From positions 62,001 to 126,000 of the forward strand of contig OOIN01000004.1 in assembly GCA_900323505.1 (NCBI GenBank): DNA of 64,000 nucleotides. The letters run 5' to 3'. Both the position numbers and the translations under genes were made by a program. The notes under the pieces are model-generated. The model was not told the origin of the DNA. It did not search any database and saw nothing but the letters and a program-made list of their open reading frames with translations. This DNA is from Ustilago trichophora (taxonomy: Eukaryota; Basidiomycota; Ustilaginomycetes; Ustilaginales; Ustilaginaceae). Positions 1 to 10,010 of this stretch are shown here, piece after piece; within the stretch, counting starts at the first letter, position 1; the number at the start of each line of letters is the position of its first letter.

Positions 1-549
1 ACCATACTCATGTTACCCATCAACATGTTTATGTTTGCTGTGGCCGTCGACTTCTGGTTCTACTGGTACCACCGTCTTATGCACGAGGTCGACTTTCTTT
101 GGCGCTTCCATCGAAAACATCACACTACCAAACATCCAATCGCTGCACTTGGAGCATTTGCAGATCATGAACAGGAATTCTTCGATATGGTAGGCATTCC
201 CATCTTGGCTTGGATCACTTGGAAGATCAACTTTGCTACTTGGTGGGTTAGTACTTGTTACATTCTGTTTATCGAAGCTAGCGGTCATAGTGGTTTGAGA
301 GGATACTTTCAAAACCCTACTACTTGGCCTTTGAGATATGTAAATGCCGAATTGTGTCTCGAGGATCATGATATTCATCATCGACAGGGATGGAAAAAGA
401 GCGGAAATTATGGTAAACAAACAAGACTTTGGGATACCATCTTTGGTACAAAAAAGGATAGAATCGAAGGTACTCCAGACAACATCAACTGGAATGATCC
501 AATGGATCTTCCTCAACCTGTTCCTCAACAGACACACAAGAAGGAATAA
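1..549 (+). CDS. Sterol desaturase / fatty acid hydroxylase superfamily protein, C-terminal part
   Basis: The frame is open from base 1 and ends with TAA at 547-549, so the protein starts upstream of the window; the ATG at 10 is internal. Three histidine clusters of the membrane di-iron hydroxylase/desaturase family are visible: HRLMH, HRKHH and, near the end, HDIHH. Hydrophobic stretches around WYWYHR and ILAWITW fit a multi-pass ER membrane protein. The family includes C-4 sterol methyl oxidase, C-5 sterol desaturase and alkane or fatty-acid hydroxylases; the fragment alone does not say which. The C-terminal tail after the last histidine box is hydrophilic and ends in Lys-Lys-Glu. The family assignment is firm, the substrate unknown. 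Confidence 0.88.
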   Translation, partial: TILMLPINMFMFAVAVDFWFYWYHRLMHEVDFLWRFHRKHHTTKHPIAALGAFADHEQEFFDMVGIPILAWITWKINFATWWVSTCYILFIEASGHSGLRGYFQNPTTWPLRYVNAELCLEDHDIHHRQGWKKSGNYGKQTRLWDTIFGTKKDRIEGTPDNINWNDPMDLPQPVPQQTHKKE

Positions 550-846
550 CCAAGAGGACGAGGAAGGAATTTTTCAAGTTTTGCAATTGTACTGTTATAT
601 AGTTCGTGGTTATACATATGGTTTCGCTTGTTAATCTATTGCATTTGTTCAGGTTTATTTGTCGGTATGGTTTGGTTTGGTTTGGATTGGATTTGATGCG
701 GTCCGTGTTTTTGGGTCATACTGTATGGGGGGCGGTGCAAGGGAGGGTTGATGTTTGCTCTTTAGTCGGTTTTCTTGGTCCATCAAATATCAACCGTCCA
801 ACATCCAAACGCTTCCACCACCACAGAGCACAATCTTTCTCGCATT

Positions 847-931
847 GGTTGTATGATTCAAGGCTTCCAACCTCACAATGTTTACAACTTCAAGCACAGT
901 ATCCAATTGCTAACTTAGTGTGGTGTTACTG
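847..931 (+). repeat. Imperfect direct repeat, copy A
   Basis: This segment starts with GGTTGTATGATTCAAGGCTT and ends with TAGTGTGGTGTTACTG. It recurs at 1553-1642 with roughly 85 percent identity by eye plus a small TAGTG insertion in the second copy. Neither copy has coding features. It may be a remnant of a mobile element end. Confidence 0.7.
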
Positions 932-1552
932 GTGAAATGTCAGGATCGAGGAGTACCGGCCGAACTAGCCGGTCCCCAATCGCAGCCAAATCCCGATCCA
1001 AGGCCAGCAGGCGTTGCGGCAAAGCGGTGGCTGTTTGCCTGCCCAACCTGTCCAGCCTCCAGCCTGATGGTTGGCAAGGATTGGGCACAATTGCGATTCA
1101 AGGAAATCGCAGTCGGATGCCCTGGTGGATCCGGCCATACTCTGTCGCAACCAGATCACCAATTGCGCCGCACATTGCTGCGGCAAGGTTGGTTGCAACG
1201 GTTGTTTGCGGCTGCACCCACTCTCATTCCTATCTTAGAGACTTGTCGCATGTATTACTTAGTTAGCTCTATAGCAACTCAGTTAGTGTGCTTCCCTACC
1301 ATTCCAACCAGACCCAACCGTCTCCACTGAACAGCCACTCTGTATCCCACCCTGCTCGCCTGGCCATAGCCAACTGCAGTACTCAGACCCTATGGCCCCA
1401 ACATGAAACCACAGAGAAAATGTCCCCAACGTCATTCCATCAGCAACTGTACTGTAGACAAGCAACCTGCAACATTTCTCACCTACATCCATCCCAGTAG
1501 CACATTTGTTTCTTGTCCAACTACACCATTCTTCCTCTTTAATTCTTGTACG

Positions 1553-1642
1553 GGTTGTACGATTCAAGGCTTCCGACCTCGAAATGTTGGCAACTTCCAA
1601 GCACGGTATGCAACTGCCAACTTAGTGTAGTGTGGTGTTACT
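1553..1642 (+). repeat. Imperfect direct repeat, copy B
   Basis: Second copy of the 847-931 segment. It is followed directly by another duplicated piece (1652-1715) that matches 1426-1515 with a deletion; both contain GACGTCATTCCATCAGCAAC-like and CCCAGTAGCACATT blocks. The arrangement A, C, B, C' suggests segmental duplication of a short non-coding unit. Confidence 0.7.
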
Positions 1643-1891
1643 GAGAAAAAGTGCCCGACGTCATTCCATCAGCAACCTGCAACATACAGCCCAGTAGCAC
1701 ATTGTTTGCTTCTGCTCCAATTACTGTAGTTATACAGTACACAAATCTCGCCCCTTTTCTTTTGAATTCCAATTTCCGTTTCATCCACCACCACACACAA
1801 TCCACCCTTTCCACCATTCAATCCCATCTTTGTCACACCTAGCACAACTCGCATTCCAGCTTGAAATTGGCAAATTAAAAAAGAAAGCAAG

Positions 1892-4588
1892 CTATCGAAT
1901 TCTCAACCCCCTTCTGAGCCTCTCTGCAATGTAAAAACTTTGGGCGTTTGCCAATTCATCCTCTCTTTCATCTTGTCCTTGTCGATCTTTTTCCGCTGCA
2001 CCCCCATTCGCATTTACGGGAGCGGTGGATTGTGCAGTCGGAGGAGGTGGTGGAGGCCTCCTCCTTCCCCCCGAACCTTTTTGACATGCCAACTGTTGCG
2101 AATCCTCGTTCGCAGGCGAACCTCCACCAGCACAAGGACTGGCTGCTCTGCTAGTCCCCACAAGCGGCAAACCACTACTACTATTACTACTGCTATTGTG
2201 GCCAAGGTAGTAAAGAGGTTCCGAATTGGACAGTTGCATAGCTCTCCTCGCCGACACCGACGCCGACGCGGTCGTTGGCGGTTGAGGAGGCTTCCTCCTC
2301 TTGACCGGCTCCACAACGGTCGAATCGGATCCTTCAGCAACATGCCTCAGGATCTGCATCGTTGACTCGCTACTTAGCGGAGATCCAACTCGACAAGCCC
2401 CTCCTTCTTGCTGTACTGCCGACTGTGAAAGGTGAGGTTTTTGCTTCCCAGACTCGCAAGGAGGATCTTCCAACATGTGCGCATGCCAAGAACTCGATGT
2501 CGACATGGCATCATCTTCGCCATCTAGCGCCATGGGGCGAGACAGTTCCGTAAGATGTGAGTTCTGCCTCAACAAGGAAGACGCACAAGAGGAAGGTGAG
2601 TCGACTCGGGGTGGTGTGCAGGGCGCAGATTGGGCAGATACTGCTCGTCGGGTGTGGTGTTTGCCGGAAGTAGTGGCACCAGTGCTGCTGCTGAGGGAGG
2701 CGGCGGATGTGGGGCGGAGAAGCGGGAGGGAGTTGCTTGCTGCCTCGCCAGCAGAGTTGATGGTGGTGTTGCGGGGATGGGAGAGCGAAGCAACCCGCTT
2801 ATCGCGCGTTCGGAGCGTTGAGGGGACGCTGAGCGATCCTGAGTGCGGCCGATTTTGAGACGTCGAGTCAAAAGCGGGATCGGAGGAGGTAATAGAGGTA
2901 GGTGAGAGGGTAGTGTTGATGCTTATCGGGCTAACTGCTTCGTTTTCTGTAGTTATGGCCAACGAATCGGCGGTGGCCTGCACCGAATTGCTATTATTAT
3001 TGATCTTGGTCGCCAGCATGGGCAGACCTTCCGTCGTCACGCCAGCTTGCATCACTTTGACATGCGTCTCCCCACCGCCGATCGGTTCCACTTTCGCCAC
3101 TCTCTCGGTCCCATCCAGCCTGTCCAGCTCCACACACCACTCTGCACGCAAACATCGATCCACCAGCCGTCTGGTTGTCGCCGAGATATCCCTCAGATGA
3201 CCGTGCGCCAGCAAACCATTCAGCAAGCGTCTAATCTGCGGTCTCTTGTAAGGATAGGTGCAAAGCTGCGTATTAGTCAAGAGCGGATGGAGCACTCGAA
3301 GGTACGTATGCCGAAGCGATTCGCTCTCATCGGGTAAATCGTGAAGCTCTCGGATAAAGATGTCGACCAAAACGCGGAGATCGTTGGTGTAAAAATAGCA
3401 GGCTGTCTCCTTTGTCGTAAAGAGCAAATACAGCAACTTGAGAACGAGGAGCTGCATGCATACGTCCTCTGCGTCGGAGCTGGATGCTCGATTGAGCATA
3501 AAGATGAGATTCTCGCCAAAAGTCTTGCTTGCATTGAGACGTTGTTGCAATACGCTCAGCACGAGATTGACCGGTCTTGAGCTGGAAGGAGGTGTAGAGT
3601 TGATCTGACCGGGGTCGGTGGCAGAGTAGGCAGGAGCGGTGGAGGTGAGCGTCGAAACCATGTACTGCTCATTCATGGCAACGAGGAGCTTGATGAGTCG
3701 ATAGTTGAAATCTTCGTCGTGATGATGGCGAGTTTCTTCGACAAGATCGAAAAGATGATGGATGAATCGCTCGTCGAATGCCTTGAGATGAGCCGGTTCG
3801 AGCTTTTGAACACGACAAACTTCGTAGAGCATGCGCACCGCTTTCTCGCGTAGACTGATCTGGATGGCAATGTCCTTGGAAGCAGAAGAGGAGGTGAGGC
3901 CCTTGGAGACGTAAGATGTGGCTGGTTTCGAGGAAGATGCGACATGGGGAGCATCATGATCCCACTGTGCACCGTTCCAGCCGACGGGAGCTTGGTGATC
4001 CGAGATACCGATCTTTGCCTCTGCCTGAGCTGCATAGCTTCCAGCCCAGATTTGGTGGACTAGACGGTGCAGAAAAGCACGAAGACCGACGAAAGATACC
4101 GTACTTGCTGATGCCTGAATCGACTTGTAAGTTGACGGGAAAGCATCTCCGTATTGCAGCACGATCTCGTAGGTCATGAGAAGTACGGGTATCGATGTAG
4201 AAGTTTGCATGATGCGTATCGCCTCTTCTGCCGCCAACTGGTGCATAGCAATGTTGGTTTCACTCTCTGCCATCGCTGAATCCGCATCATCGCGAAATGG
4301 CGCTGAGGAGAAGAGCCGATTGATGCAGTAATCCTGATTGTATTCCGAGGTGAGATTGTCGTTGAACGAGGCGGCGCAGAGATGGAGGAACTTGGCTAGG
4401 ACACTAGCGACATAGATGCGCTTGGCTTGCAACAGCGCTTCTGCATCGACATTGTTGTGGCCTGAAGAGGAGGAGGAGGCTTCGTAGGATGTGGTCGGCG
4501 GGTGGAAGGGAGTATCTAGAATGTCATCGAGTTCGGTCCAGAACTGTTGTGGATTGTCGAGAGCGGCATAGCTGGCAAATGGATCCAT
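1892..4588 (-). CDS. SPIN90/Ldb17/Dip1-like actin regulator
   Basis: Single-exon gene of 898 residues starting MDPFASYAALD. The central part (about residues 245-475) is a leucine-rich helical region with blocks NLIFMLNRASS, LLYLLFTTKETACYFYTND and RHTYLRVLHPLLTNTQL, which is typical of the SPIN90/Ldb17 leucine-rich domain. Family members (yeast Ldb17, fission yeast Dip1, animal SPIN90/WISH) act at cortical actin patches; Dip1 activates Arp2/3 without a pre-existing filament, and Ldb17 works in endocytosis. The C-terminal half is Ser/Thr/Pro-rich and disordered, with two proline-rich runs (KRRKPPQPP and RRRPPPPPP) expected to bind SH3 domains or profilin, as in Ldb17. Length fits fungal members. 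Confidence 0.85.
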   Translation of the reverse strand: MDPFASYAALDNPQQFWTELDDILDTPFHPPTTSYEASSSSSGHNNVDAEALLQAKRIYVASVLAKFLHLCAASFNDNLTSEYNQDYCINRLFSSAPFRDDADSAMAESETNIAMHQLAAEEAIRIMQTSTSIPVLLMTYEIVLQYGDAFPSTYKSIQASASTVSFVGLRAFLHRLVHQIWAGSYAAQAEAKIGISDHQAPVGWNGAQWDHDAPHVASSSKPATSYVSKGLTSSSASKDIAIQISLREKAVRMLYEVCRVQKLEPAHLKAFDERFIHHLFDLVEETRHHHDEDFNYRLIKLLVAMNEQYMVSTLTSTAPAYSATDPGQINSTPPSSSRPVNLVLSVLQQRLNASKTFGENLIFMLNRASSSDAEDVCMQLLVLKLLYLLFTTKETACYFYTNDLRVLVDIFIRELHDLPDESESLRHTYLRVLHPLLTNTQLCTYPYKRPQIRRLLNGLLAHGHLRDISATTRRLVDRCLRAEWCVELDRLDGTERVAKVEPIGGGETHVKVMQAGVTTEGLPMLATKINNNSNSVQATADSLAITTENEAVSPISINTTLSPTSITSSDPAFDSTSQNRPHSGSLSVPSTLRTRDKRVASLSHPRNTTINSAGEAASNSLPLLRPTSAASLSSSTGATTSGKHHTRRAVSAQSAPCTPPRVDSPSSCASSLLRQNSHLTELSRPMALDGEDDAMSTSSSWHAHMLEDPPCESGKQKPHLSQSAVQQEGGACRVGSPLSSESTMQILRHVAEGSDSTVVEPVKRRKPPQPPTTASASVSARRAMQLSNSEPLYYLGHNSSSNSSSGLPLVGTSRAASPCAGGGSPANEDSQQLACQKGSGGRRRPPPPPPTAQSTAPVNANGGAAEKDRQGQDEREDELANAQSFYIAERLRRGLRIR

Positions 4589-5760
4589 GCTGCCTTTTTT
4601 TTAGATGGCGTCTACCACATCCAAATCGCTGCTTATTGGGAGGGAGAGACGATCATACAGGAAGGATAATTGATAGGGGGAGGTGCAGACCGGGAGCGGG
4701 TATCGGAGTGTGGGGAAATTGCGGAGAGTGTTTTGGCCCACTTTTTGTGCTCCTCAGATCCACGAGGTCCTCGTCGTTGAGAGATGGTGGGAGTGAAAAC
4801 GTCGTGGTAGCGATCGTGACTATTCGATGCTGGTAGAGAGGATGCAAGAAAGAAAGCTCCGCTAATAGATCGAGATGAGGATGCAACAGTCAAATGTGTT
4901 GTTGTGACAAGAGAGAGAGAGAGAGAGTGAATGCTAACCCCGCACCACATCGGCCAAGTTCGTCATTCGCACGCGATTTGGCTTTGATATTCGGCTGCAT
5001 CATTTCAAAGTGTTACACCGTCCTTCATTAACATTTTTGGCGCTTTTTTGTCCTTTCTCGAATCTAACATCTTGAAACTGTCTCAGCCAACACTCATGCA
5101 AAGCTGAGAAAGCAAAAGCAGCCTCTCGATCTTGTCCGCTTCTGCATCTCCTCTCCTCTCCTCCTCGCACAGACCCCTTGTCCCACCCTCCACTCACCAA
5201 CATGACACGAACAAAAGGCACTTGGAGACTGTGAGTGCCATGTTCTTCTCATTCTCGTTGCCTGTTGGACCCTTGACGTGCTCGTTCCATCCGTTGGTCC
5301 TCTCCGCTTGAGCTGACAAGATAGTTAGGGTCTTGTGCTTGTGCTTGTACTGTACGCATCTTTGGCGTCCGAGTCAAACTGCCATCACTTCGGTTGTGCA
5401 AATGACATGCACCTGTTGATCACAAAGATCCCTTTTCGGTTTTTTGTCACTCTTGTGTGTATGTGTGTGGGCTTTCTTGAGAGGTTCCAAGACTCCCTGT
5501 GTGGTCCCTTTGGCCTCCTCGACCGCAGGTTAGCTAAGTGTCAAAGTGGTGTGTATTCATCCCCTGCTCTTTGGCCTGCCTAGAATCATCGAGGTCGCCA
5601 TCAGTCGAGACTCTCATCTTTGCTCCCTCCTTCTCTCCTACCATCCTCTCGCCGAAGCCGCTCCTCAACATCCTATACTCAGGATCCTGGGTCGATCATC
5701 CCCGACTCTGAACACCATTCCAACCACCTTGTTCTCCTCCTCGATTCAAGCCTTGCCAAA
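4589..5760. other. Divergent promoter region between Ldb17-like and O-methyltransferase genes
   Basis: About 1.2 kb without a convincing gene. It contains a (GA) run at 4911-4927 and a GTACTGTAC motif near 5346-5354. The part from about 5580 is pyrimidine-rich and probably the 5' leader of the downstream methyltransferase; an in-frame ATG at 5620 lies in it. Confidence 0.6.
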
Positions 5761-6618
5761 ATGAGCACAATCGATGTCCCTCACGAGACCCCTCTCACCT
5801 CTGCCTCCACCCTCCTCACCCATGTCGTCTCCCAACTCGACACTTCTCGTCCTCTAACCTCCTCCCAGCTGCGTCAGCTGCAACTAGTCTCTTCTCTACT
5901 TTCCAACATGGATCCCTATCTTGACTCGGTCTCTTCCCCCGCCCCTCTGGTTCAGCAGCCCTTGCTCAAAGCTACGGCCGAACACGATTGGACTGGAGCC
6001 TGGAATCGCAAAGAGACCCTCTTCCATCTTTCCGCTGCCTGGTCTGCCGGTGCCTACGAAGGCAACTTTGTTGGTCTCCTGACCAAGCTCACCCATGCCA
6101 AAAAGGCTCTCGAAATTGGCATGTTTACCGGTACCACCACCGTCTGCATCGCAGAGCAGCTCCCCCACGGAGGCAAAGTGACCGCCCTCGAAATCGATCC
6201 TTATCTCGACAACTTTACCCGGCCGCTCTTCGAACAGACAGGTTTAGGCGACAAAATCGAGGTCAAAGTAGGAAACGCAATCGACCATCTCGACAGCATC
6301 GCCAAAAACATTCTCACAGACCAAGAAGCATACGATATCATCTTTATCGATGCCGACAAACCTGGTTACAAGTCATACTTTAACACGATTCTCGATAAGG
6401 GCCTGCTCAAGAGAAATGGCCTGCTGGTGGTGGATAATACGCTGTACAAGGGCAGCCCCTATACCGAGGGTTTGGTTCAAGAGGAATTGTTGAAGATTGG
6501 AAACGAAAATGCTCAGGCGATCAAGGAGTTTAATCAAGTGGTAAGGCAGGATAAGAGGGTAGAGGTCGTAGTGTTGCCTGTTAGGGATGGTGTCAGTTTG
6601 ATCATGCGCAACGAGTGA
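5761..6618 (+). CDS. O-methyltransferase, caffeoyl-CoA OMT-like (Methyltransf_3 family)
   Basis: A 285-residue class I SAM-dependent methyltransferase. Motif I is EIGMFTGTTT (about residues 117-126), followed by ALEIDPYL and the metal-binding segment IIFIDADKPGY near residue 194; GLLVVDNTLYKG follows. This order is characteristic of the cation-dependent O-methyltransferase family that includes caffeoyl-CoA and catechol O-methyltransferases, cytosolic enzymes methylating catechol-type hydroxyls. I chose the ATG at 5761 (context CCAAAATGA) rather than the in-frame ATG at 5620, because residues upstream are Ser/Arg-rich leader-like sequence and the family starts near here. The real substrate is unknown; fungal members can act in small-molecule detoxification or secondary metabolism. 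Confidence 0.88.
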   Translation: MSTIDVPHETPLTSASTLLTHVVSQLDTSRPLTSSQLRQLQLVSSLLSNMDPYLDSVSSPAPLVQQPLLKATAEHDWTGAWNRKETLFHLSAAWSAGAYEGNFVGLLTKLTHAKKALEIGMFTGTTTVCIAEQLPHGGKVTALEIDPYLDNFTRPLFEQTGLGDKIEVKVGNAIDHLDSIAKNILTDQEAYDIIFIDADKPGYKSYFNTILDKGLLKRNGLLVVDNTLYKGSPYTEGLVQEELLKIGNENAQAIKEFNQVVRQDKRVEVVVLPVRDGVSLIMRNE

Positions 6619-6775
6619 ATGCTCTTCTACTCTTACCTCAAAACAAAAACACAGAGCGGGAAATAAGATGCGATGGAGCATGCGTTGCTGTGATTGTGCG
6701 ATGCTAGAAATACAAGAAGTGTGATTCAATGCTTGGTCTGAAAGGGGGATATATGCGCTGTGTGATGGATCATCA

Positions 6776-7855
6776 TCATGCCGAACCGTCGATCTCGCTG
6801 AGAAACTTGTCTATGCACGCTTGCGTCGATCCTCTTTCCTCAACCTTGAACCACGCTTCCACCCTCTCGGCCAAATCCTTCTGCTTGCTCTTGACCAACC
6901 TAAAGTTGGCCTCCTTTCCCCGCACCCTCGCCGCTCCATCGGCCTTCAACTGATCGCTATTGATCAAATCGTCAAAATCTTGCACCCTCAATCCCGCTTC
7001 CTCTTCCCCCTCCACCTTTGCTACAAACATGATCCTCTTACACCCTTCGACAGTGACCACACTATTGCGTTTCGTACATAGCTCCACCGCCACCTCGTGA
7101 GAAGTATGCATGCGGAACTGATGACATGAAGGAATGGCTAACAGCGAATGGTTGAGGTCGTGAATCATCATGCTTCCCTCTATCGGGGGAAGTAGCAGGA
7201 TCGAGTTGGAGACGGAGCGAAGTTGCACAGAAAGAATGGTATGGGTGGACGAGAGAGGACGAAGGTCGATTAGGGAAGAGGTGAGATTTGTTAGGTCAAG
7301 AGAGATTTGGGTGTCCTTGTGATCGGTAGTGTTGGAGGTATAATGATAGGTAGTGTTGTGGAGCGAGGAGATGGTGAGGTGGGTTGACTTTCGCTCCTCT
7401 TCGAGTGTGGTCACTTGCAACGACGTTTCGACCTTGTTTGTGCTTGTGGATGCTGCTGCTCTCGTTGTAGGTGAGGCTGCTGCTGAAACAGGTGTCTTGC
7501 GCTTGAACGCAAATGTCATCCCCTTGTTTTTGTCTCCTGCTTCGCTCTTCGAACCGCCACTTGTACTCTTGGTCAGCTCCCTCCTCCTCACCTCTAGCGC
7601 TGCACTCACCTCCTCCAACCTCCTCTTATGCACTCCCTGATCATGCGCCGGTAAAAGCCCACTATCCACCGCCCTCGTCAAATCCGCACTCAATCTCGCC
7701 AAAAGCTGCAATGCATCTTGCAACGCTTCCGTCGTTGTTACACACGCAATCTGATCCAACAAACTATGCGTAGAAGCGCGAAACTGTGTATAAAACGCCT
7801 GTGCCCAAGAGGCATTGGCTAAGGATGCGTTGCCCAGAGATGAGGTCGATGCCAT
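6776..7855 (-). CDS. Tubulin-binding cofactor C
   Basis: Single-exon gene of 359 residues. The N-terminal 110 residues are helical, followed by a K/S/T-rich linker. From about residue 150 a beta-helical C-CAP/cofactor C domain runs to near the end, with DLTNLTSSLIDL, SVSNSILLLPPIEGSMMIHDL and the signature QFRMHTS (about residue 246). In characterised TBCC proteins the Arg of Q-x-R-x-H is the catalytic finger that stimulates tubulin GTP hydrolysis. The protein is expected to act with cofactors D and E in releasing folded alpha/beta-tubulin dimers. The stop is only about 160 bp from the convergent methyltransferase stop. Confidence 0.85.
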   Translation of the reverse strand: MASTSSLGNASLANASWAQAFYTQFRASTHSLLDQIACVTTTEALQDALQLLARLSADLTRAVDSGLLPAHDQGVHKRRLEEVSAALEVRRRELTKSTSGGSKSEAGDKNKGMTFAFKRKTPVSAAASPTTRAAASTSTNKVETSLQVTTLEEERKSTHLTISSLHNTTYHYTSNTTDHKDTQISLDLTNLTSSLIDLRPLSSTHTILSVQLRSVSNSILLLPPIEGSMMIHDLNHSLLAIPSCHQFRMHTSHEVAVELCTKRNSVVTVEGCKRIMFVAKVEGEEEAGLRVQDFDDLINSDQLKADGAARVRGKEANFRLVKSKQKDLAERVEAWFKVEERGSTQACIDKFLSEIDGSA

Positions 7856-8296
7856 CTCTTGCCTCGTAGTCGTATAAAGATGTGGCTGTGCAAAAGGTTC
7901 GAACGTCGAAAAGTGGTCGAGTTGTTGAGTGTTGTTCTCCGATCAAGGCAGAGAGTGTCAAGCTTTGAGAGCAACACTACTACCCTGACACAAGATCGGT
8001 AGTCGAAATCAATAAAGAACAAGGTTGTCTTGTGATGAATTGTCATGGGATCGGGATCGTAATCGTTTCTTTCTTTTTGGTTGGATTGATGGATGACTCG
8101 TTGGAAAGTGCTTAAAATCGGGCTTACAAAATCGTACAGTACAGTGTTCTTTCAACAAAATTAAATACTCTAACGAAAGCATGCGAGTCATTTCTTCTTA
8201 TGTGTGTCTCTCTCTCTTTCTCCGCCTTTGCTTCCCACCACATCTTCCTCATCTTATTCTACTTTGCCATCAACATCGAAAAAAAAAAAAAAAAAA
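7856..8296. other. Divergent promoter between cofactor C and chorismate synthase genes
   Basis: About 440 bp. It holds a GTACAGTACAGTG motif at 8134-8146 and ends in a run of 19 A (8279-8297) whose last A is the first base of the chorismate synthase ATG. An upstream in-frame ATG at 8204 would add 31 residues including six lysines encoded by the A tract. Confidence 0.65.
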
Positions 8297-9664
8297 ATGT
8301 CGACCTTTGGCAGTCACTTCAAGGTGACCACCTATGGTGAATCTCACTGCGCCTCTGTCGGCTGTATCGTCGACGGTGTACCCCCCGGGCTCGCTTTGGA
8401 ACCGCAAGATATCCAAACGCAACTCTCCCGTCGTCGTCCCGGTCAATCCAACCTCACCACCCCTCGAGATGAAAAGGATCGCGTTGAAATCCAGTCCGGC
8501 GTTGAACGTGGTGTAACTCTTGGAACTCCCATCGCCATGCTGGTACGAAACCAAGATCAGCGTCCTCACGATTATACCGATGACACTCTGGATGCCTATC
8601 CTCGTCCTTCTCATGCCGATTTTACCTATTTGGAAAAGTACAATGTCAAAGCTTCCTCCGGTGGTGGAAGGAGTTCTGCACGAGAGACGATCGGCAGAGT
8701 TGCTGCCGGTGCTCTGGCTGAAAAGTATCTAAAGGAGGCCTACGGAGTTGAAATCGTAGCGTTTGTTAGCAGTGTGGGTAAGGTTCACATCCCGCGCTAC
8801 CCGGGTGAAGAACTTGCCAAGGATGTGGTGAACGGAGCCCCTATCGCGACCGAATCCAAAGATGGAACTCCCATCGTCGAAGGAAAATCCTTTTACGGGG
8901 AATCCGCCACTTCCGGTCCACCCCAAACCAAAGTCGACAACATCATCGACACCTCGTCTCTCACCGAGGAAGAAGCTGAAGAACCTCTGTCTGCTAGCTT
9001 CCGACAGCTCCTTTCCACCATCACTCGTGCCCAAGTTGATCAAAACGCCATTCGTTGCCCACACGAGCTTGCCGCTGAACGGATGCGTCAACGAATTTTG
9101 TTGGCTAAAGCGAATAACGACTCGATCGGTGGTACTGTCACGTGTGTGATTCGACGAGTTCCCTCGGGTCTTGGCGAACCGTGCTTTGATAAGCTCGAGG
9201 CAAAACTCGCTCATGCCATGTTGAGCATCCCTGCTACCAAAGGTTTTGAAATCGGCTCTGGATTTAGGGGCACCGAAGTGGCGGGTTCGAGACATAATGA
9301 CAAGTTTATCCTCAAACCAGATGGCCGTCTAGGCACCGTAACCAACTGGTCCGGTGGCATTCAGGGTGGCATCACTAACGGCGAAGATATTTACTTTAGA
9401 GTAGGCTTCAAATCTCCTGCCACAATTAGTCAGAATCAAAGCACGGCAACGTACGAGGGTAAGGAAGGTACGCTCAACACTAGGGGTAGACACGATCCTT
9501 GTGTGGTTCCCAGAGCAGTTCCTATTGTGGAAGCTATGGCGGCATTGGTGGTGATGGACGCGGTTCTGGCTCAGAACGGAAGGATGGCAACCGCGGCAAG
9601 GTTGAGCGACGAGCCTGTACAGGGTTTGCCAAACAGTATGAAGCGTCGCAAGTTGGACAAGTAG
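8297..9664 (+). CDS. ARO2: Chorismate synthase
   Basis: A 455-residue single-exon protein starting [17 protein letters not shown]. Chorismate synthase converts 5-enolpyruvylshikimate-3-phosphate to chorismate, the last step of the shikimate pathway, in the cytosol, using reduced FMN; fungal enzymes are bifunctional and also reduce flavin. Signatures seen: GESHC with the conserved His at residue 17, [27 protein letters not shown] (about 120-138), and the C-terminal [19 protein letters not shown]. An insertion at about residues 165-240 makes it longer than the yeast enzyme (376 residues). I start at 8297 because family alignment begins there; an in-frame ATG at 8204 exists. Confidence 0.96.
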   Translation: MSTFGSHFKVTTYGESHCASVGCIVDGVPPGLALEPQDIQTQLSRRRPGQSNLTTPRDEKDRVEIQSGVERGVTLGTPIAMLVRNQDQRPHDYTDDTLDAYPRPSHADFTYLEKYNVKASSGGGRSSARETIGRVAAGALAEKYLKEAYGVEIVAFVSSVGKVHIPRYPGEELAKDVVNGAPIATESKDGTPIVEGKSFYGESATSGPPQTKVDNIIDTSSLTEEEAEEPLSASFRQLLSTITRAQVDQNAIRCPHELAAERMRQRILLAKANNDSIGGTVTCVIRRVPSGLGEPCFDKLEAKLAHAMLSIPATKGFEIGSGFRGTEVAGSRHNDKFILKPDGRLGTVTNWSGGIQGGITNGEDIYFRVGFKSPATISQNQSTATYEGKEGTLNTRGRHDPCVVPRAVPIVEAMAALVVMDAVLAQNGRMATAARLSDEPVQGLPNSMKRRKLDK

Positions 9665-10010
9665 TCTTTGTGTTGGCTTATACATATCATCCTTCGAACA
9701 CACTTTTCTCTCCCCACCCAAAAAGAAAAAGAAAAGAAAAAGAACAGACAGAGTAGAATGATGATTTCACATGCATTTATTGACGTTGTTTCCGTTTCAA
9801 TCCGATCCATCGCATCGAAACCACCTCCCGATGTGTGTGTGTGTGTGTGTCTGATTCTGTCAATCCACATCATGATCGCATTGAGACCATCACAATCATC
9901 ACATGTCAGCAAGACCAAATTACTGTCACAAGCAAACGAACTTTGTATTCACATTTCAACAAACCCGTCTTCCTGGGCCAATCAATCACAGTATATCCCG
10001 TTGACTTGTC
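9665..10010. other. Convergent 3' intergenic region
   Basis: Between the stops of chorismate synthase and the EthD-like gene. It contains an A/G-rich tract at 9718-9745 and a (TG) repeat at about 9833-9850. Nothing else was recognised. Confidence 0.55.

Larger units (their letters stand above)
550..1891. other. Intergenic region with imperfect duplicated segments
   Basis: No gene was recognised between the hydroxylase stop and the 3' end of the Ldb17-like gene. The stretch has two families of imperfect direct repeats (listed separately) and a more GC-rich middle at about 955-1200. Short open frames here have no conserved motifs. It probably holds both 3' UTRs plus remnants of an old repeat. 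Confidence 0.6.
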
